Assembly (NCBI GenBank): GCA_950106755.1
Contig: OX467082.1
Coordinates: 7,936,001-8,000,000, forward strand
DNA length: 64,000 bases
Direction of reading: 5' to 3'
Source of the DNA: Climacium dendroides
Lineage: Eukaryota; Streptophyta; Bryopsida; Hypnales; Climaciaceae
A program made the position numbers and the translations under genes. Positions 35,599 through 48,525 of this stretch are shown here, one piece after another. Within the stretch, counting starts at the first letter, position 1, and each line of letters begins with the position of its first letter. The notes under the pieces are model-generated. The model was not told the origin of the DNA. It worked only from the letters and a program-made list of their open reading frames with translations, and did not search any database.

Positions 35599-36838
35599 GA
35601 GTACGGAATCCGGTTCCGGTTTAATCCCATGAAATCACAATATCTCCCACTTAGAGCTTACTAGCTTTAGAATCCCCGGCAGCAGCGCTAGAATTTTGCG
35701 TGTCGTAGCACAGAGTAAGTAAATTCCTTATTATACCCTCAAAAATCACTCTAGAGCATAACAAAATGACCCTAAAGATCGAACCCACGAGATTCTATGA
35801 AGTAGCTAACTCTATTAAGGAGATAAACCCAATAAAACCCTTCAATTCTACTTTCCGGTTGTACCTCGGAAAACCGGAATAGCCAAACCCCAACCGGAAA
35901 ACTAAGACTGGACTGTATCCTATTTCCGGTTTTACTAGTTCCCCAATCTCTGATCAACTTCTCAATTCTGGACCATTCTACTTCCGGACCTAAGTGTCTA
36001 CGGAGCGGATCTGTTCCGGTCCGTCCTTCTAACCCCGGTTTAGTTTTGCCTCTGTTTTACCATCAGAGGGTTCGCCGCTTGCTTTTGAAAGTGGTAGGCC
36101 CACCACTCCTTCCGTGACTTATAGTGGCTGAAGACCCACTTCCTATCTTCCTATCCTCCTACTCTAATCCGGATCCGGTTTGGTTCTTCACAGCAATCCG
36201 GATGGCAATCCGGATCATAGGTCACACAAAGACCCCCCGTACGATCCTCTCATACTACAACGACTTTGATGTTGATCCGTTCCGTACAAGTTTCGGTGAC
36301 TACAAGTGCACCCGTCCGTTCCATCAACTACAGAAGTTCTTCCGCTTTACCCACAATGGGGACAAGACCTCACAGGAGTCAGGATACTCGACCGGATTTC
36401 CCACCCAGGAGTTCTAGCGCAGTTAAGGAATCCCTCCCTATCCGCCTAGCCTAATCAACGGCTTTCTTACCCGGAATACTAAACTTCTACAGATGCTGAG
36501 GCACTGGAATCCACTTCTAGCTCTTCATGACCTACTCAGATGTACTTAGGACCGGAAACATGCATCAAAGGGAGAACTCTACCCACACATCCGTGCATAC
36601 CACCTTACTTCAACTTTGTACATTCTTGCCAACACTCGGGAGGAATACACAAAACAAAGTCAATAGAAGGTACACAAGGAAATGCCAAAAGAACTCTCTC
36701 AGTCTCTAGCTTAGAGACTGTTTTATATACAAAAAGCAAAAAGTAAATACATGATTTCCGCCTCTGAAGGCGCTGACAATCCGCTCCTACCTTATCCTAA
36801 CCGGATTCTATTCCGGTTCCTAGTTATAAGTCCTATTT
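35599..36838 (-). other. Non-coding CCGG-rich spacer or LTR-like region upstream of gag
   Basis: No long frame. It lies between the upstream ORF and gag on the minus strand and shares their CCGG-rich composition. It could be an LTR or leader; no second copy was found to prove an LTR. Confidence 0.35.
36720..36729 (-). promoter_or_regulatory. Possible TATA box (TATATAAAAC)
   Basis: TGTATATAAAACAGTC reads on the minus strand about 1.1 kb upstream of gag. It is consistent with a retroelement promoter in an LTR, but unsupported by other signals. Confidence 0.3.
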
Positions 36839-38366
36839 TTACAATCCTTCCTGTTCCGTTTCATACACTCGGGATCCAATGGTTGGGCTCTCATCAGGTC
36901 TCTCCAACTGCTCGAAGACCTCAGTCAGATTCCGGTTCCGTTCCCCATCCGTAGGTAGAACCGGATGTTCTTCCTCAGCTTCCGGGGAGTCCAAATCTAT
37001 CGGCTGATGTCCAGTCGAGGGCGTATCCTTCCTTGCCTTGCTTGACTGGGGCATCTTGTCCTTTCCAGGCTCCTGAGCGGCATCTTCCGGAAACAAGTCC
37101 GGAAGTGAAATCTCAGAGAGCCGGATCGGAATCTCCGTCAATTTCTGGCTGCTCTCCACGATCCGGTCCGCCGACTCCCGTGCTTTGAATAGGAGCTTCT
37201 CTATCTGCTCCTCAAAATCCGTGAGGATGTGCACCACCCTGGTCCCGGATATCTTCTTGTCCTTGTGCACCTCCTCTTCGAACAAGCACGCCTTGGTGAC
37301 TGCTGCTCCGGGTCCTCCAAACACGTCCTTCACTTCCGCGGCCAACTTCTTCATTTCCTCTGCCATCTCCTTTGTCGCGTTGGCGTTCTCAAGTAACGCG
37401 AATAGTTCGGCCTTGAGGGTGTCCACCTCATCGTGCTGCCGCTTGCTGTCCTCCTTCAACTTCCGGAGCTCTTCCGGATTGATCACACACTCAGCCACCT
37501 TCTGTGGCAACTGGCTGTCCGGTTCCGCTCCGATTAATTCCGCGATCTCCCCGAGCGTCCGCTTCTTAACTTCCCAATCCGCCCGGATTCCACAGAGGAT
37601 CCCAACCAACTCGTCGAACGGATCTGCGGTCCTGGATCCGGATGCCACATCCGGTCCGGTTGGAGTCTCACTTCTGTGCGGCCGCGGATGTCTCGAGGGC
37701 GTTCCTCGATTTCCAGCTGGTGTGGTCTTCTGTCTCTTGGCGGGAACATACGGTTCCTCCTCTTCGTCTTCTTCTTCTTCTTCTTCCTTGGTTTCGTTTC
37801 CGGAATCCGCTTCTTGATCGGACTCGGATTCTCCGTACTTCATGGTCCGCTCTTGGGCCTTCCATACCTTCAACTCCACTTCCATCAGTAGCTCATGTTG
37901 CTGATAGAGGTGGTAAACGTAAGGGCACAGTGGGGTAGCCCTACTTTTCCCCACTCGTGTAGTAAGCTGGGATACCAGATCAAAGAAAATCCGGCCCCAG
38001 TCTACTTTCCGGGTTCCGCTCAGTGCTCCGAAAAATCGTATTGGCCAAGGTGATAGTCACCCTGGTGGGCTTTTCCGGATGCAAAACCGGAACCAGGAAC
38101 TGGAGCAAGCGTCGCTCCCGGTCATCGAGGCAGTCTTCGACCGCGTAGCCATCCTTCGGGTTTACTACGCTTCCGAACTTGCCCTGGACGAAATCGTCCT
38201 TCCGGTTGGCCAGTCCGAGTCCTCCTGGTTGGAACCCGTATACGTTCCGCCACAAAGCCTCGGTCCATTGGACCGGATTCCCTCTCAAGGTGTTATCGAA
38301 CTGATTCGATACGCCACTCAGGATTTCTCTAACCATCCTCTCATCTTTGAAACCCCAAGGTTTCAA
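36839..38366 (-). pseudogene. Retroelement-associated ORF upstream of gag: acidic coiled-coil protein, frameshifted
   Basis: Two frames, 38366-37980 and 37954-36839, read through one another if a single-base shift near 37985 is allowed (..LGPDF / FFDLVSQLTTRVGKSR..). The first part has WTEALWRNVYGFQPGG and VEDCLDDRERRLLQFLVPVL. The second has an acidic run (EEEEEEDEEEEPYVP), a basic segment and a heptad-rich region (about 37500-37200) likely to be a coiled coil. I do not recognise the family. Its CCGG-rich composition ties it to the gag element, as an extra ORF or the tail of a neighbouring copy. Confidence 0.5.
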
Positions 38367-39480
38367 AGCTAACCCCTAACAACCCATCAATGACAAATCC
38401 TCTCTGAGCTCTCCCTGTTCCGGTTCCTTGGTCGGCATGACCGGAACTACTTTTCTAAGCTTAACTTCACTCGGGGGTGGAGTGTTAGAACCTCTCTTCC
38501 GGTTCAGCCGCGGCATGAGGGTAGCCCTACCCGGTTTTCACTCTACAGTCCTAACAAGGGAGCTCTGACACTCAGATGTTCCGCTCCGCCTGTAAACTAT
38601 CCTACTGGCATGCTTACACTCCTAGCTTCTCACGTATCCGCTCTCACTCAAGGTCTCACCCACTCATGCCCGGAGGAGATCTCTCCTCTCACACCCCTCT
38701 CTCACTTCTGGACCCTCTTGTACTTCCTCTTCCTGGCTGTGGTCAACGATAGAAACACCAAGCGCTAAATCAGGTCATAATAACACGTGGAAATCCAGAG
38801 ACCTGAAAATGGGCAGGGTCAGGCTTTATATAGTCCTGATGCCCTGGACTGCCTTTATGACCGGTTGGATATCCGGTCCGGTTCTTGACATCCGGTTATC
38901 TCCAATCCGGTCAGCAAGATTCCGGTCGGAAATACTTAATCGGTTGTACATCTAATCCGTTCCGCTTCTACCTAAAACCGGATTAGTTCCGTAAGGTCCT
39001 TTTGTGACTATTTTTGGATTTTATTCTTCTCTCTAGACGAATCCGGATACCTATTTCTAATTTCCGATTCGCTCAAAAAGGTAAACAAATAAAAATAAAA
39101 AATATGAGTTGCCGCATATTCTCTTGCGCTTCAAGTGTGTCTGCATAGCACATTGACAAGTTCAGGTCTTCAAAGTTTTTTCTTCTTGTTTGTGAGTTCT
39201 TAGATAGAAGGTGTAGTTTGTATTTAAATTAGTTGCCATTGACCTCGTTTGGTGGTGAGTTAGTTTTGTACATATTGATGTCAGGAAGTACGTGAAACTA
39301 GTCATTGAAGGTCCATGTTTGTGACATCTCAATGCGTGAAGACGTTATATTTGTTGAGCGAGCCTGTAGACTATAAGGAATTGGTTACTCTTGCTTTTGG
39401 TGAAGAGAGTTGTAACAAAGTTGTTTGCAATGCCCATTTTTTGCAGCATGAATGTCGGAGCATTTCATAGATAATTCCAT
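38367..39480. other. Retroelement edge and flank
   Basis: CCGG-rich composition continues to about 39070 and then stops, which marks the probable element border. A minus-strand GTGTCAGAGCTCC near 38562-38574 weakly resembles an initiator-Met primer-binding site. No gene. Confidence 0.35.
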
Positions 39481-40615
39481 TACCTCAATACTGTCATTGA
39501 GGGTACTTATCGTTGAGTCGACGATAACTGTGACCTCTTTGACTTCTGGTTATCGTCGAGTCGATGATAACATAGTCAAATTTTTTCAATCGGCATTCCT
39601 AGCAAATGTGTAGCTACTTCAGTTTCTTTTGATTTCAAAGCAAAATCAGCATCGGGTTGAATTGTTTCTTTGCCAAATTGAACAAATCATGAAAGGAGTT
39701 TTGTTGAGGATAGTTATCGTTGAATCAATGATACCTCTGATTTCTTTTGCTCCTAGTTATCATCGAGTCGATGATAACGTAGTCAGATTTTCTCAATCGG
39801 TATTTTTAGCAAATGTGTAACTACTTCGATTTCTTCTGATTTCAAAGCAGAATGTGCATCGGGTTGAATTATTTCTTCGTCAAATCGAACAAATCATGAA
39901 AGGAGTTTCGTTGAGGATAGTTATCGTTGAGTCAATGATACCTCTGAATTCTTTCGCTCCTAGTTATCGTCGAGTCGATGATAACGTAGTCAGTTTTTTT
40001 CAATCAGCATTCTTAGCAAATGTGTAGGTACTGCAATTTCTTATGATTTCAAAGGAGATTGTGCATCGAGTTGAATTATTTCTTCGTCAAATCGAACAAA
40101 TCATAAAAGGAGTTTCGTTGAGGATAGTTATCGTTGAGTCAATGATACCTTTGAATTCTTTCGCTCCTAGTTATCGTCGAGTCGACGATAACGTAGTCAG
40201 TTTTTTTCAACCGGCATTCTTAGCAAATGTGTAGCTATTTTAATTTCTTATGATTTGAAAGAAAAATGTGCATCGGGTTGAATGTTTCCTTCGTCACAAC
40301 CAACGAATCATGAGAGGAGTTTCATTGATGATCGTTATCGTTGTGTCAACGATAACTTTGAGTTCTTCGAGTTCCAGTTATCGTCGGGTCGATGATAATC
40401 TTGTCAGTAATTTTTAAAGGTGTACATACTTCAATTTCTTATGGTTTCAAACGAGATTGTGCATTGGGTTGAATTATTTCTTCATCACATCCAACAAATC
40501 GAGAAATGAGTTTTGTTGAGGAGAGTTATCATTGAGTCAACGATAACTCTGAGTAACAACAACTTCCGGTTATCGTCGGGGCAATGATAATGTCAACTAT
40601 AAATAAAGTGTTTGC
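39480..40615 (+). repeat. Six ~207-bp tandem repeats with GTTATCGTCGA palindromes
   Basis: GTTATCGTCGAGTCGATGATAAC-like palindromes lie at 39549, 39756, 39963, 40170, 40377 and 40569: spacing 207 four times, then 192. Units at about 39480 and 40170 have or approach the perfect form GTTATCGTCGA-G-TCGACGATAAC. Each unit also has a second, weaker palindrome (GTTATCGTTGAGTCAATGATA). The array ends 200 bp before the transposase-like gene. Translations of the units give spurious repeated frames. Confidence 0.92.
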
Positions 40616-40815
40616 AACTTTGCATTGAAAAGTATTTACTTAGATGAAGATGAATGACTGAATCATAGCACAAATCATTGGATCATCCATTCAATGATGT
40701 TGTATTCGTAAGAAATTATAGAGACATGATGTTAATATTAGTGAATATAGAGTATGTTTAGTTTCTAGTATACTAGAAGTTGCTGCAGTAGAACATCTTT
40801 ATCTTTGACTCAACA

Positions 40816-43675
40816 ATGAATCTAAGGATTGGTCTTCGTGCTTGCAGAATGGGTTTCCATGGGGTTGATGAGTTTGCGAATCCAGTTCCCCCATTTCCAC
40901 CTGATGTTCAGGTATGCGAGGGGATTGCTCGTGCAAAATGGGTGTCACGATTTGTCACTCTTCGAAACAAAGATGGGGTGGACCTTGCAAGGGGGGTTTG
41001 CCAAAATGTTGACCCAAAGTTAATCATTGACCAAGATGGAAAGCCTCTTGGCGATGACCGGGTTGCCATTCAAATCGCTGAGTCTCTGAACGAGGAACTC
41101 TTCGTTCCTGGGACATCAAGAGAGTTTTTTTAGATGACGATGTCAGCTTATATGACCATGACCAAACCCATGTATATAACGCAGCCATGAACCCATCAAG
41201 CAGAAGAATTCGTAAGGGGGTTCGATCATACGAAACAACTCGTGAAAGGATTGATCCAGAGATTCCACCCAAGAAAGAACTTCTCCTCTCTATGGAATCG
41301 ATCACATTAGTGTCTACAAAATCATGTTGTGAGAAAAATTGTGTTCAACCTTTTCTGCGTGGGCAAATCCAAGCGATAAGGATTGAACTATATTCAGGTG
41401 AGGACTTCAAGGCGCGTAGCAAGACACTTTTGGAGGTGCACAGGCAATCCATAAAGACAGTGGTGGCAAAGAGTGGATTACCTTGAAAGGTAGAGAAGTG
41501 TGCCCCACTGCATGGTGGATCATTCATGGGATTGCAAGAGCTACGTTCTATAGGTACAAAGAGAAGGCTAGAATTGGAAAGCAAGCTCAGGTGCATGGAA
41601 ATGTGGGATCTAAAAAACCCCGCATGCATACTCTTCAAGCTATTGCCACGCTTCGAACTCTTATTGAGTCTGATGCCGATCGAATGCCATACAAAACAAG
41701 GACAATAGAATCTGGGGAGAAAGTTGCAGCGATGGTTCTACCTTCTGCTTTTCGTTGGAGTGACCAATTACCTAAAATCAATGAGTCCAATGCAGAGTTC
41801 AATTTGCAGCCGATTTCTTCCAGTGGCTTGAGCAACATTTGCCGTCAGAATTTCCCTGAATTTGCTGCCAAGGCTCGTGGGGATAGTTTTGCTAGGTGTG
41901 GCTTGTGCGATGAGTATAAGCAATTGAGGAGCGCTTGTTGGAAATCAGAGTCGTTTGATAAGTATACCAATATTTTGAATACCCATGTTGCAGGTCAGAG
42001 GGCTCATAGAGAGTACTACTATGGAAATCGGGAATTTTCCATGAGATGCCCGGACAAAATGTTGTGCATCATTCATGATAAAATGGATCATTCAAAAACG
42101 GCTTCTCCACACTTTTCTCACAAGAACAAGTCGACGGAATCCTTCATGAAAATGCCTGCTGCTGTCACAAGTATGATTGCTCATGGTCATGGCGATGCAC
42201 GATATGCACACTATGGTGTGGGCATTTTCCCAACAGATTCGAATCATACCATTGGGTCTATTGCAAGGTTGTTGCCGGATTTGGAAGGCCCGCCTAAAAA
42301 TTCATCGAGGGCGTTATTTTCTATTGAGGAGGGGCAATCCACATTGACAAAGGCGCTTTTAAAAGGAGCATAAAATTGCTTGGACTCCCTCCTTCCACCT
42401 CCAAAACAGCCACTTCCAGCTCAACCTCTCCCACCAATATTAATATTGCAATTGGACAATGTGTCAGGGGACAACAAGAATCGATATGTTTTTGCTTTCT
42501 GTTCTTTGCTTGTATACAAAGGCATTTTTCGTGAGGTGTACATCAACTTTCTTATTGTGGGACACACTCACGAAGACATTGATGCTCTTTTTGGTCGATG
42601 GAGTTCAAGATTGAAGACGAATGACTATCCAACACTTCCAAAGCTCATGAAGTCCTTTATGGATTGTGAAACGCACCCTGTGATTCCTCATCTCATTGAG
42701 GAGCTCCCTGATTTCAAGAAATTTGTGGAGGGTTATTTGGGCACTGGTGGAGATGAATTAGGAGGGCATTCGAAAAGTCAACAATTCAAGTTTTTTATGG
42801 ATTCTTTAGGATGGCCTTTGATGGAGTATAAAAATTTGTGTACTGACCCAAAGTGGTTGCCAGAGCACGGCAATGGGATTAGAATGTGGTCAGAGACTGA
42901 GGATGGACTTCCTAAAGTACCAAGTGGTAGCCCTAAACCTTTGGCTCCAGTTCCAATGAAAGCTCTTGAAGAGATAAAGAAAGGTTTGAATGGCTATGTT
43001 AAACATTGGAACAAAATGGCAAACAATGATCATAGTGGAGAGTACAGGTGGAAGAATGGTCCACTAGAAGAGTATTAGAAAGGCATCAAAGCTGCTCTAG
43101 ATGCACCTCTTCAGGTGCGAGAGGCATTACTTGATGGATTTTGGCCAGCTTCAAGGATTGCCAATGATGAAACAGATCAAATGCAAAGAAATGGCACATT
43201 GCGTGAAGAAAATGCCGAGGATGCCAACTTTGTTGGACGTAAGCGTGATCGTCCACGTTCTTCGTTTCGTGTTGCTCGTGATACACACGCAGGTTATTTT
43301 GTTGCAGTGCATCCTGCTGATGGTGATCCAAAACCATTTTGGCTCGCTAGGGCTATTACGGCTCCGAGTCTCGATCCAGGGCATATGCATATGATCAAAA
43401 TCCAATATTGGAGGCCTACTTCGGATCGGCACATTAATATGGAGACATATGAGGGTTGGGACACCAAACAAGGAAATGTGTGGCGTGAAGATAGCGTTAT
43501 ACCTTCACCATGGTCAAGCACAGATTGTATCATGACAGCTTGGAAGCCACGGTTTCGTGATGGAACTAAAAATCCAAAGGTGACGGTTCCAAGTCTACAA
43601 ATTCAAATTATTAAGGCATCAGTGGCAGCCTTCACGACTACTGCAAATAACGATGGTTCTATGATTGAAGAATGA
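40816..43675 (+). pseudogene. DUF7869-type transposase-like gene, decayed
   Basis: One long coding sequence broken by two frameshifts and two stops. Segments: 40816-41130 (starts MNLRIGLRACRMGFHG), a one-base shift at a T7 run near 41125, 41134-41450, another shift near 41450, then 41460-43675 in one frame with TAA 42371-42373 and TAG 43076-43078. A Cys-rich stretch (CGLCDEYKQLRSACW) precedes three acidic motifs spaced like a nuclease core: CIIHDKMDHSK, LQLDNVSGDNKN and VGHTHEDIDALFGRWSS. I associate these with the plant/animal DUF7869 family, which looks transposon-derived; the catalytic reading is inference. The C-terminal part resembles a chromatin-reader-like fold (YFVAVHPADG, IKIQYWRPT). 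The adjacent palindromic array may be its binding region. Confidence 0.65.
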
Positions 43676-44770
43676 CTTATAGTTCATAATTTTATTAGAC
43701 AAATGTTGTTTTGGTAGTTCAATTAGAGCACTCATTGTAATTATTAACAAGTTCGGGCATGTTTACATTCATATATGTATTGGTTACTTTTATTATGGTA
43801 GTGTGCCTATGTATGAGAAATTTATTTCTATTAATAGTAAATTTTTTTATTACTATTGCGTCTCCAAGTATTGTATTCTAAATGTTTTTGGTGAATTTTT
43901 GGTAATTCATATGCTTAATTTCATGTTAAAGTTTGCTATCCTCCATGTATACATTAGTTTTTTGACATATGAAAGTTTTGATTTTTAAAAATGTCTCACT
44001 TCATAATGTCTTTGACTATTTTGTTTTCTTTTTTACAAAGGAATTAGTAAATCGAGATGTACTTTTGAGTTTGTGCTACTTTAGTTAATAGTCTAAAATT
44101 AATGAAATACATATTTGACATTTTCAAGTCTCAATTTAATGAACAGTCTCAATTTAATGAACCCTTCTTCCACCTTGCATGTATGAAAAATTAAAATGAG
44201 ACTGCAATTTGTCTCATTTTAACGAATAAGGCCTTGAAGAATGGTTTTGTCTGGTTGATTTGTGTGAAGGGTGGAATGTGTGATTGGAGTAATTAGTAGA
44301 TAGAGTGAATTTAAGCTATTTACAAAAATATAAATTGGTTCTTATGCATATTCATTGATGTTCATTTTGATGGTGGTGTATTTAACCTTTAACTTGATCC
44401 AAAGTATATTTTATATGCTAGATAGTCTTTTTTATATGCGAAGATCTTTTTTTGGGTTACAAATTCCATAGAAAGCCGTTTCTACTCTCCATCTATCAAT
44501 ACTAAATTCTACTAAGAGAAAAAATGATCCATCGATGTAGTAATTGTATTGTCTTGGGAATTTGAGATTTGTAGGAATGTTGTAGGGTGGTAGTGGAGGT
44601 ACAATGTTATAATTAAAAGGAGGGTCATTTCTTTTTAAGGTATTATATTAGATATGGCTATTATTTATTGGAATGTTTGGTGGTGTAAAAGATATGTATT
44701 TCATATATGGTATAGATATGTTTAAGTTTGTGAGAATACTTGTTATGTTCTAAATTTGTTGTGTATGTCA
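43676..44770. other. AT-rich flank without gene
   Basis: Strongly AT-rich; short inverted fragments of 'tctcaatttaatgaac' near 44130-44220. No coding landmark. Confidence 0.5.
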
Positions 44771-44840
44771 AGCCATACAAGACTCCTCAGCTCTCCAAGG
44801 CTTCCACTTTTATAACTTCCATAGCCTTCATAATCCCACC

Positions 44841-45224
44841 TTAGCTCCATGCTTTCCAGGCATTGTAAACCTCGCTAATCAACACTTCATTCCTTCCAAT
44901 CAAAAGCTGAAGCACCATAGCATTCGAAAAGTGATGCCACTTCATTCCTTTTCTAGTTCCCATCCATTGGATTGACTCATCATATCCATCATTGTCATAC
45001 TTCATGGAGATTCTCTCGACATTGGACCAACAATTTCCGGATGGTCTCCTCGCTAAGTCGACAAGGTACATGGCTTCTTTATTATACCACATCCAACGTC
45101 TGATATCTAAAGCACCCCTCTTCACCTTGGATTTGGCCAACCCAAGATACAAGTCATGAACAATGACACCATTGAAACCATCACCAACATCTTCAATCAA
45201 CGATTTGGCCTTCAGAGCTTGCAA
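44841..45224 (-). pseudogene. NLR fragment (end of NB-ARC / winged-helix region)
   Basis: A 127-residue frame starts LKAKSLIEDVGDGFNGVIVH and continues DLYLGLAKSK, where NLR proteins have the L-K-x-K-S-L-I ... M/V-H-D-L-x-x-D-L-A motif of the ARC2/winged-helix domain. No P-loop, TIR or LRR is contiguous, so this is an isolated piece. TIR and LRR pieces of a similar gene lie at 50.9-51.4 kb and 62.5-63.0 kb. Assignment is from motif memory and moderately sure. Confidence 0.5.
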
Positions 45225-46559
45225 CTGTAATTACCACACAACACAATACCATGTCGGAAATGTCAAAACGTAAAAGCAACCAAACCAAATGGATTAAGAA
45301 ATTTGGCTCTACTTGGTTATGGAGAAATTACCAACCAAGAACCTTTTCTTCACTATCTCAACCTTCAATTCTCGTACCACCAACTACTTTACAAAAAAAC
45401 GCATATGAAGGTAGCTTGAATTGGGCTACCAAACTAAACATCATCAAACATAATGGATAGATACCATGGATTCAAACCAAGATCAAGTAGAATTAAATGG
45501 CAAGAAATTGCAAAAGACAAATGATTCAAACAATCATAATTCAAAATTCATACATAATCCTTGATAAATCTCCCTTTTTACAAGCTTTGCACGATACTTA
45601 ACCATTTGTATATATCAAGGGAAAATATATCATGCTAAAATGTTCCCCAATTAACAAATTCATCTTCAATAAATTCATCTTCATATTCAATGAAAATTTT
45701 CCTTTGCGATGGATGAAAAAGAACTACATCCATAACAAAAGTTGGTCCTTCTCTCACAATCAATCAAAACCTTTTCAAAGGATGTTGAATACCAGATGGT
45801 CCTTCACTCGAAAGTGGTTGAATCTGTCATCATGTTGCAAGTTCTCCACCCAAACATTTGGACTCTACAAATTATACCATGATGTTTCTCACAATTATTT
45901 CCATCTTTCTTGAAAACTTCATATTATTTCAAGCATTTTTGTAGTCATATGATTTTTACAAAGAGATTTCCTTACAAAATCATATAAAATTCAATTTTTT
46001 GTTTCTAATTATAAAAAATTGATATTAAATTTTAAACATATATTACTACATGTGATAAGTAGAAAATTTTATAAATGTGAATTTTAATGTAGAAATCTAA
46101 TGAAGTTTGACCAAGCCTAGACATGAAATGTCCTTTAAGAGATAATTGTGGCAAGAATTCTACTTCATAGAGTTTATAACATTCAATAGCCTTTAGAGAG
46201 ATTGCCTTTCCTTCCTTGGAGGCATTATCCACAAAAAACATTCACACGGGGAATTAAAGTAAGTTCCAATATCAAGTGTCAGGACCATAGCAATAGACTT
46301 ATGGTTTATACTTTTTTTTTTCTCTTCTAAATCTCGGACCAGCCAAACAAATATTCAAAGAAACATTAAAATGATTTGCCAAACCCCATGAGAATCCTTT
46401 GAATCAAAATCCCAATGTCTATTAACCCTTTGCCATCCCCAAAATAATTTGGGTAGCCCTATAAAGGAATTGAGTGGGAAACATTTGAGGAAATGAAGGT
46501 TGGAGATGTCATTGTTATATTGAAATTGATTTTTCACCATGAATCCTCAAAGAATATGT
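45225..46559. other. No recognised gene
   Basis: AT-rich with short frames only. Nothing supported. Confidence 0.4.
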
Positions 46560-47110
46560 GATAATTTGAAAATGAGTGCTAACTTGCTTATTGTCAAAAT
46601 GTGAAAATTATGTTTATGTAGAATTTCAAACCTCATTTAGTCATAATATAATAATTTTTTTCAAAAAACTTTGGACTAAAAAAAGTTGGGAAATCTATTT
46701 GAATTTAATCTCCAAAAATTTGTTTCATATTTCAATCCTCCAATCAAAAGCTATAGACAAAGTTTAGAGAGGATGTTTCAAGATGTAAAAGAAAATGTTA
46801 TTTTCAACCCCTCTTTGAAATTTGTCTTTAACTTTTAATTGGAGGTTTGGAATATTAAACGAATTTTTGGAGTTGAAATTTAAATAGATTTTTCAACTTT
46901 TTTTGTCTAAAGTTTTTTGAAATTTTTTGAAATTTTTTATTTTACTATGACTAAATGAGGCTTGAAATTTTAATTCAAATAAAATTCTTGCTCTAATTTG
47001 ACTTAACTATGAACGGTTGAGCTCCTATTAATTTTAATTTATTTATCCCACATTATTTACTTTACCTCCTACCACCCCATATGTATATAAAGATTTGTGT
47101 TCTCATTCCT
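46560..47110. repeat. Fold-back (MITE-like) repeat, copy 2
   Basis: Internal inverted repeat: 'caaacctcatttagtcataataTAATAA' on the left and 'TTATTTTActatgactaaatgaggcttg' on the right, centred near 46800. Same family as 8530-8960 and 51660-52680. Confidence 0.75.
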
Positions 47111-47339
47111 AATACACAAATCTTGAAAGGCATTCAAAATGTATGATGAAACTAAAGCATTAGTTTCAATGAGTAGAATGCTAATTTCATGAAATTTTTA
47201 ATCTTGAAGGTTGATTTTGTTTCTAATCCAGTTGAATGCATTATTTTTTCAATAACCCATTTTGTTATTAGACTTAACTACACTTTTATCCTAGGTACCT
47301 AGGTGAGCGAGCTTCAATTTTCTGACAATTTGTGACGCG

Positions 47340-47425
47340 TGGATTATTGGATACTGATGGGTGTGGAATATTTCACACCATATCATCCCGGGATGAAATG
47401 GTGTGGACTATTCCACATCATTCTG
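47340..47425. repeat. Short GGTGTGGA(A/C)TATT(C/T)CACA hairpins
   Basis: GTGTGGAATATTTCACACC, then CATCCCGGGATG, then GTGTGGACTATTCCACA lie within 80 bp: three adjacent palindromes of unknown meaning. Confidence 0.6.
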
Positions 47426-47999
47426 TCTCACTGGTCAATCCTTTTCACTGCTCCTGAATGTTATGTTCAAATCTCATTATTTGGAAAAAGGCCGTCATGA
47501 TCGTCAACAGATCATTCAACGTTTCAAAACTTTGCTCTGGTTCTTCCAAGATTTTGAACCTGCTAATTGTGCATTCTTTGCAGAAATTGATCAGGATTAA
47601 AATAAAGATTTGAGCAATTTTGCGCTACTAATTCTCATTGTCTGTTGGGATTTCACTGTCAATCTTCATCTCTGTTTTCCTTTGAGGTGTGAGCAACGTA
47701 TGCGCAAGCATGGAGCTACATTGGTGGCGGTTTGTCAATTCTGTATGCGTTGATCTAAAAACTTGCCGCCAAACCAGCCAACAGTGTTGCAACAGCAGCA
47801 ACGAACGCAACTAACATAGAAAGACAAATCCCCATTTTTTGACAAATTTCTTCCATCACTGAGCAATTCTACCAAGGGCGACTGATGAAAATGAGCCCTG
47901 AACTTCTGAACTTGTCGCAAGTTGCGCTTTATACATACCAGACCCCCAAAAATTTATGCACAAGTCAGCCTTTTCTTTCCAAATTTGTCGGTCGGTTTT

Positions 48000-48525
48000 T
48001 ACAACTACAACTCCATTTCTCGGAAATAGCCCCGTGTCAGATACGGTTATAGCCTCGTCACGAATTACCGTGAGTATATTCTGCTGCTCAAAAAGAAAGT
48101 CTCCCCCGATGCGGAACCCTAACCAAATCCGGAGCAAGCAGAGCGTGCTCACAACGGTAGCTAATCTTCCGAACGAGAACCCTGGATTGGTCAGGATCGT
48201 GAGCACGAGTGTGTAGCCGTAGACGCGCTTGCGGCCGAGGCGGTTGCTCAGCGAGCCGAAGTAGAGCTACCCGCAGAAGGTCCCATAGAGGGCGACGCCA
48301 TTCACGGCTGCGGCCACGTTTAGGGAAAGATCGCTGGGGGTGTGAGAATTCGGGTCGTAGTGAGGCACCGGTACTATAAGCGCCCAAGGAGACAAGCCAC
48401 CGTGGAGATACTCCTGATGAGGGTTATGAAGGTCCAAAGGAGCCACGAGCAGTCTAGGGTCATTGCCAGCCTCGTCTGCACTACCTCCAACTAGCGAAGT
48501 ACATCAGTAATTCTGAGCATGAGAC
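48000..48525 (-). pseudogene. PHT1-type phosphate transporter fragment, copy A
   Basis: PHT1 proteins are H+/phosphate symporters of the plasma membrane. The minus strand encodes AAAVNGVALYGTFCG, then TAG at 48267-48269 where family members have Gln, then LYFGSLSNRLGRKRVYGYTL (the family GRKxVYG loop) and STLCLLRIWLGFRIGGD. It ends after GGD, where the family motif continues with YPLSA. Upstream sequence (TLIRSIS..CLLGRL) resembles the first helices but is out of frame. Only about the first third of a transporter is present. Confidence 0.75.

Noticed and set aside
37185..37817. 210-residue plus-strand frame rich in Ser
   Set aside because: Antisense of the acidic coiled-coil retroelement ORF; its Ser runs mirror the Glu-rich repeats.
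39629..40234. Two similar 63-residue frames (HRVELFL.QIEQI)
   Set aside because: They are the translation of the 207-bp tandem units and recur only because the DNA repeats.
39480..40615. Regular palindromic repeats as a CRISPR array
   Set aside because: Units are 207 bp with the whole unit repeated; there are no unique spacers, and the context is plant nuclear.
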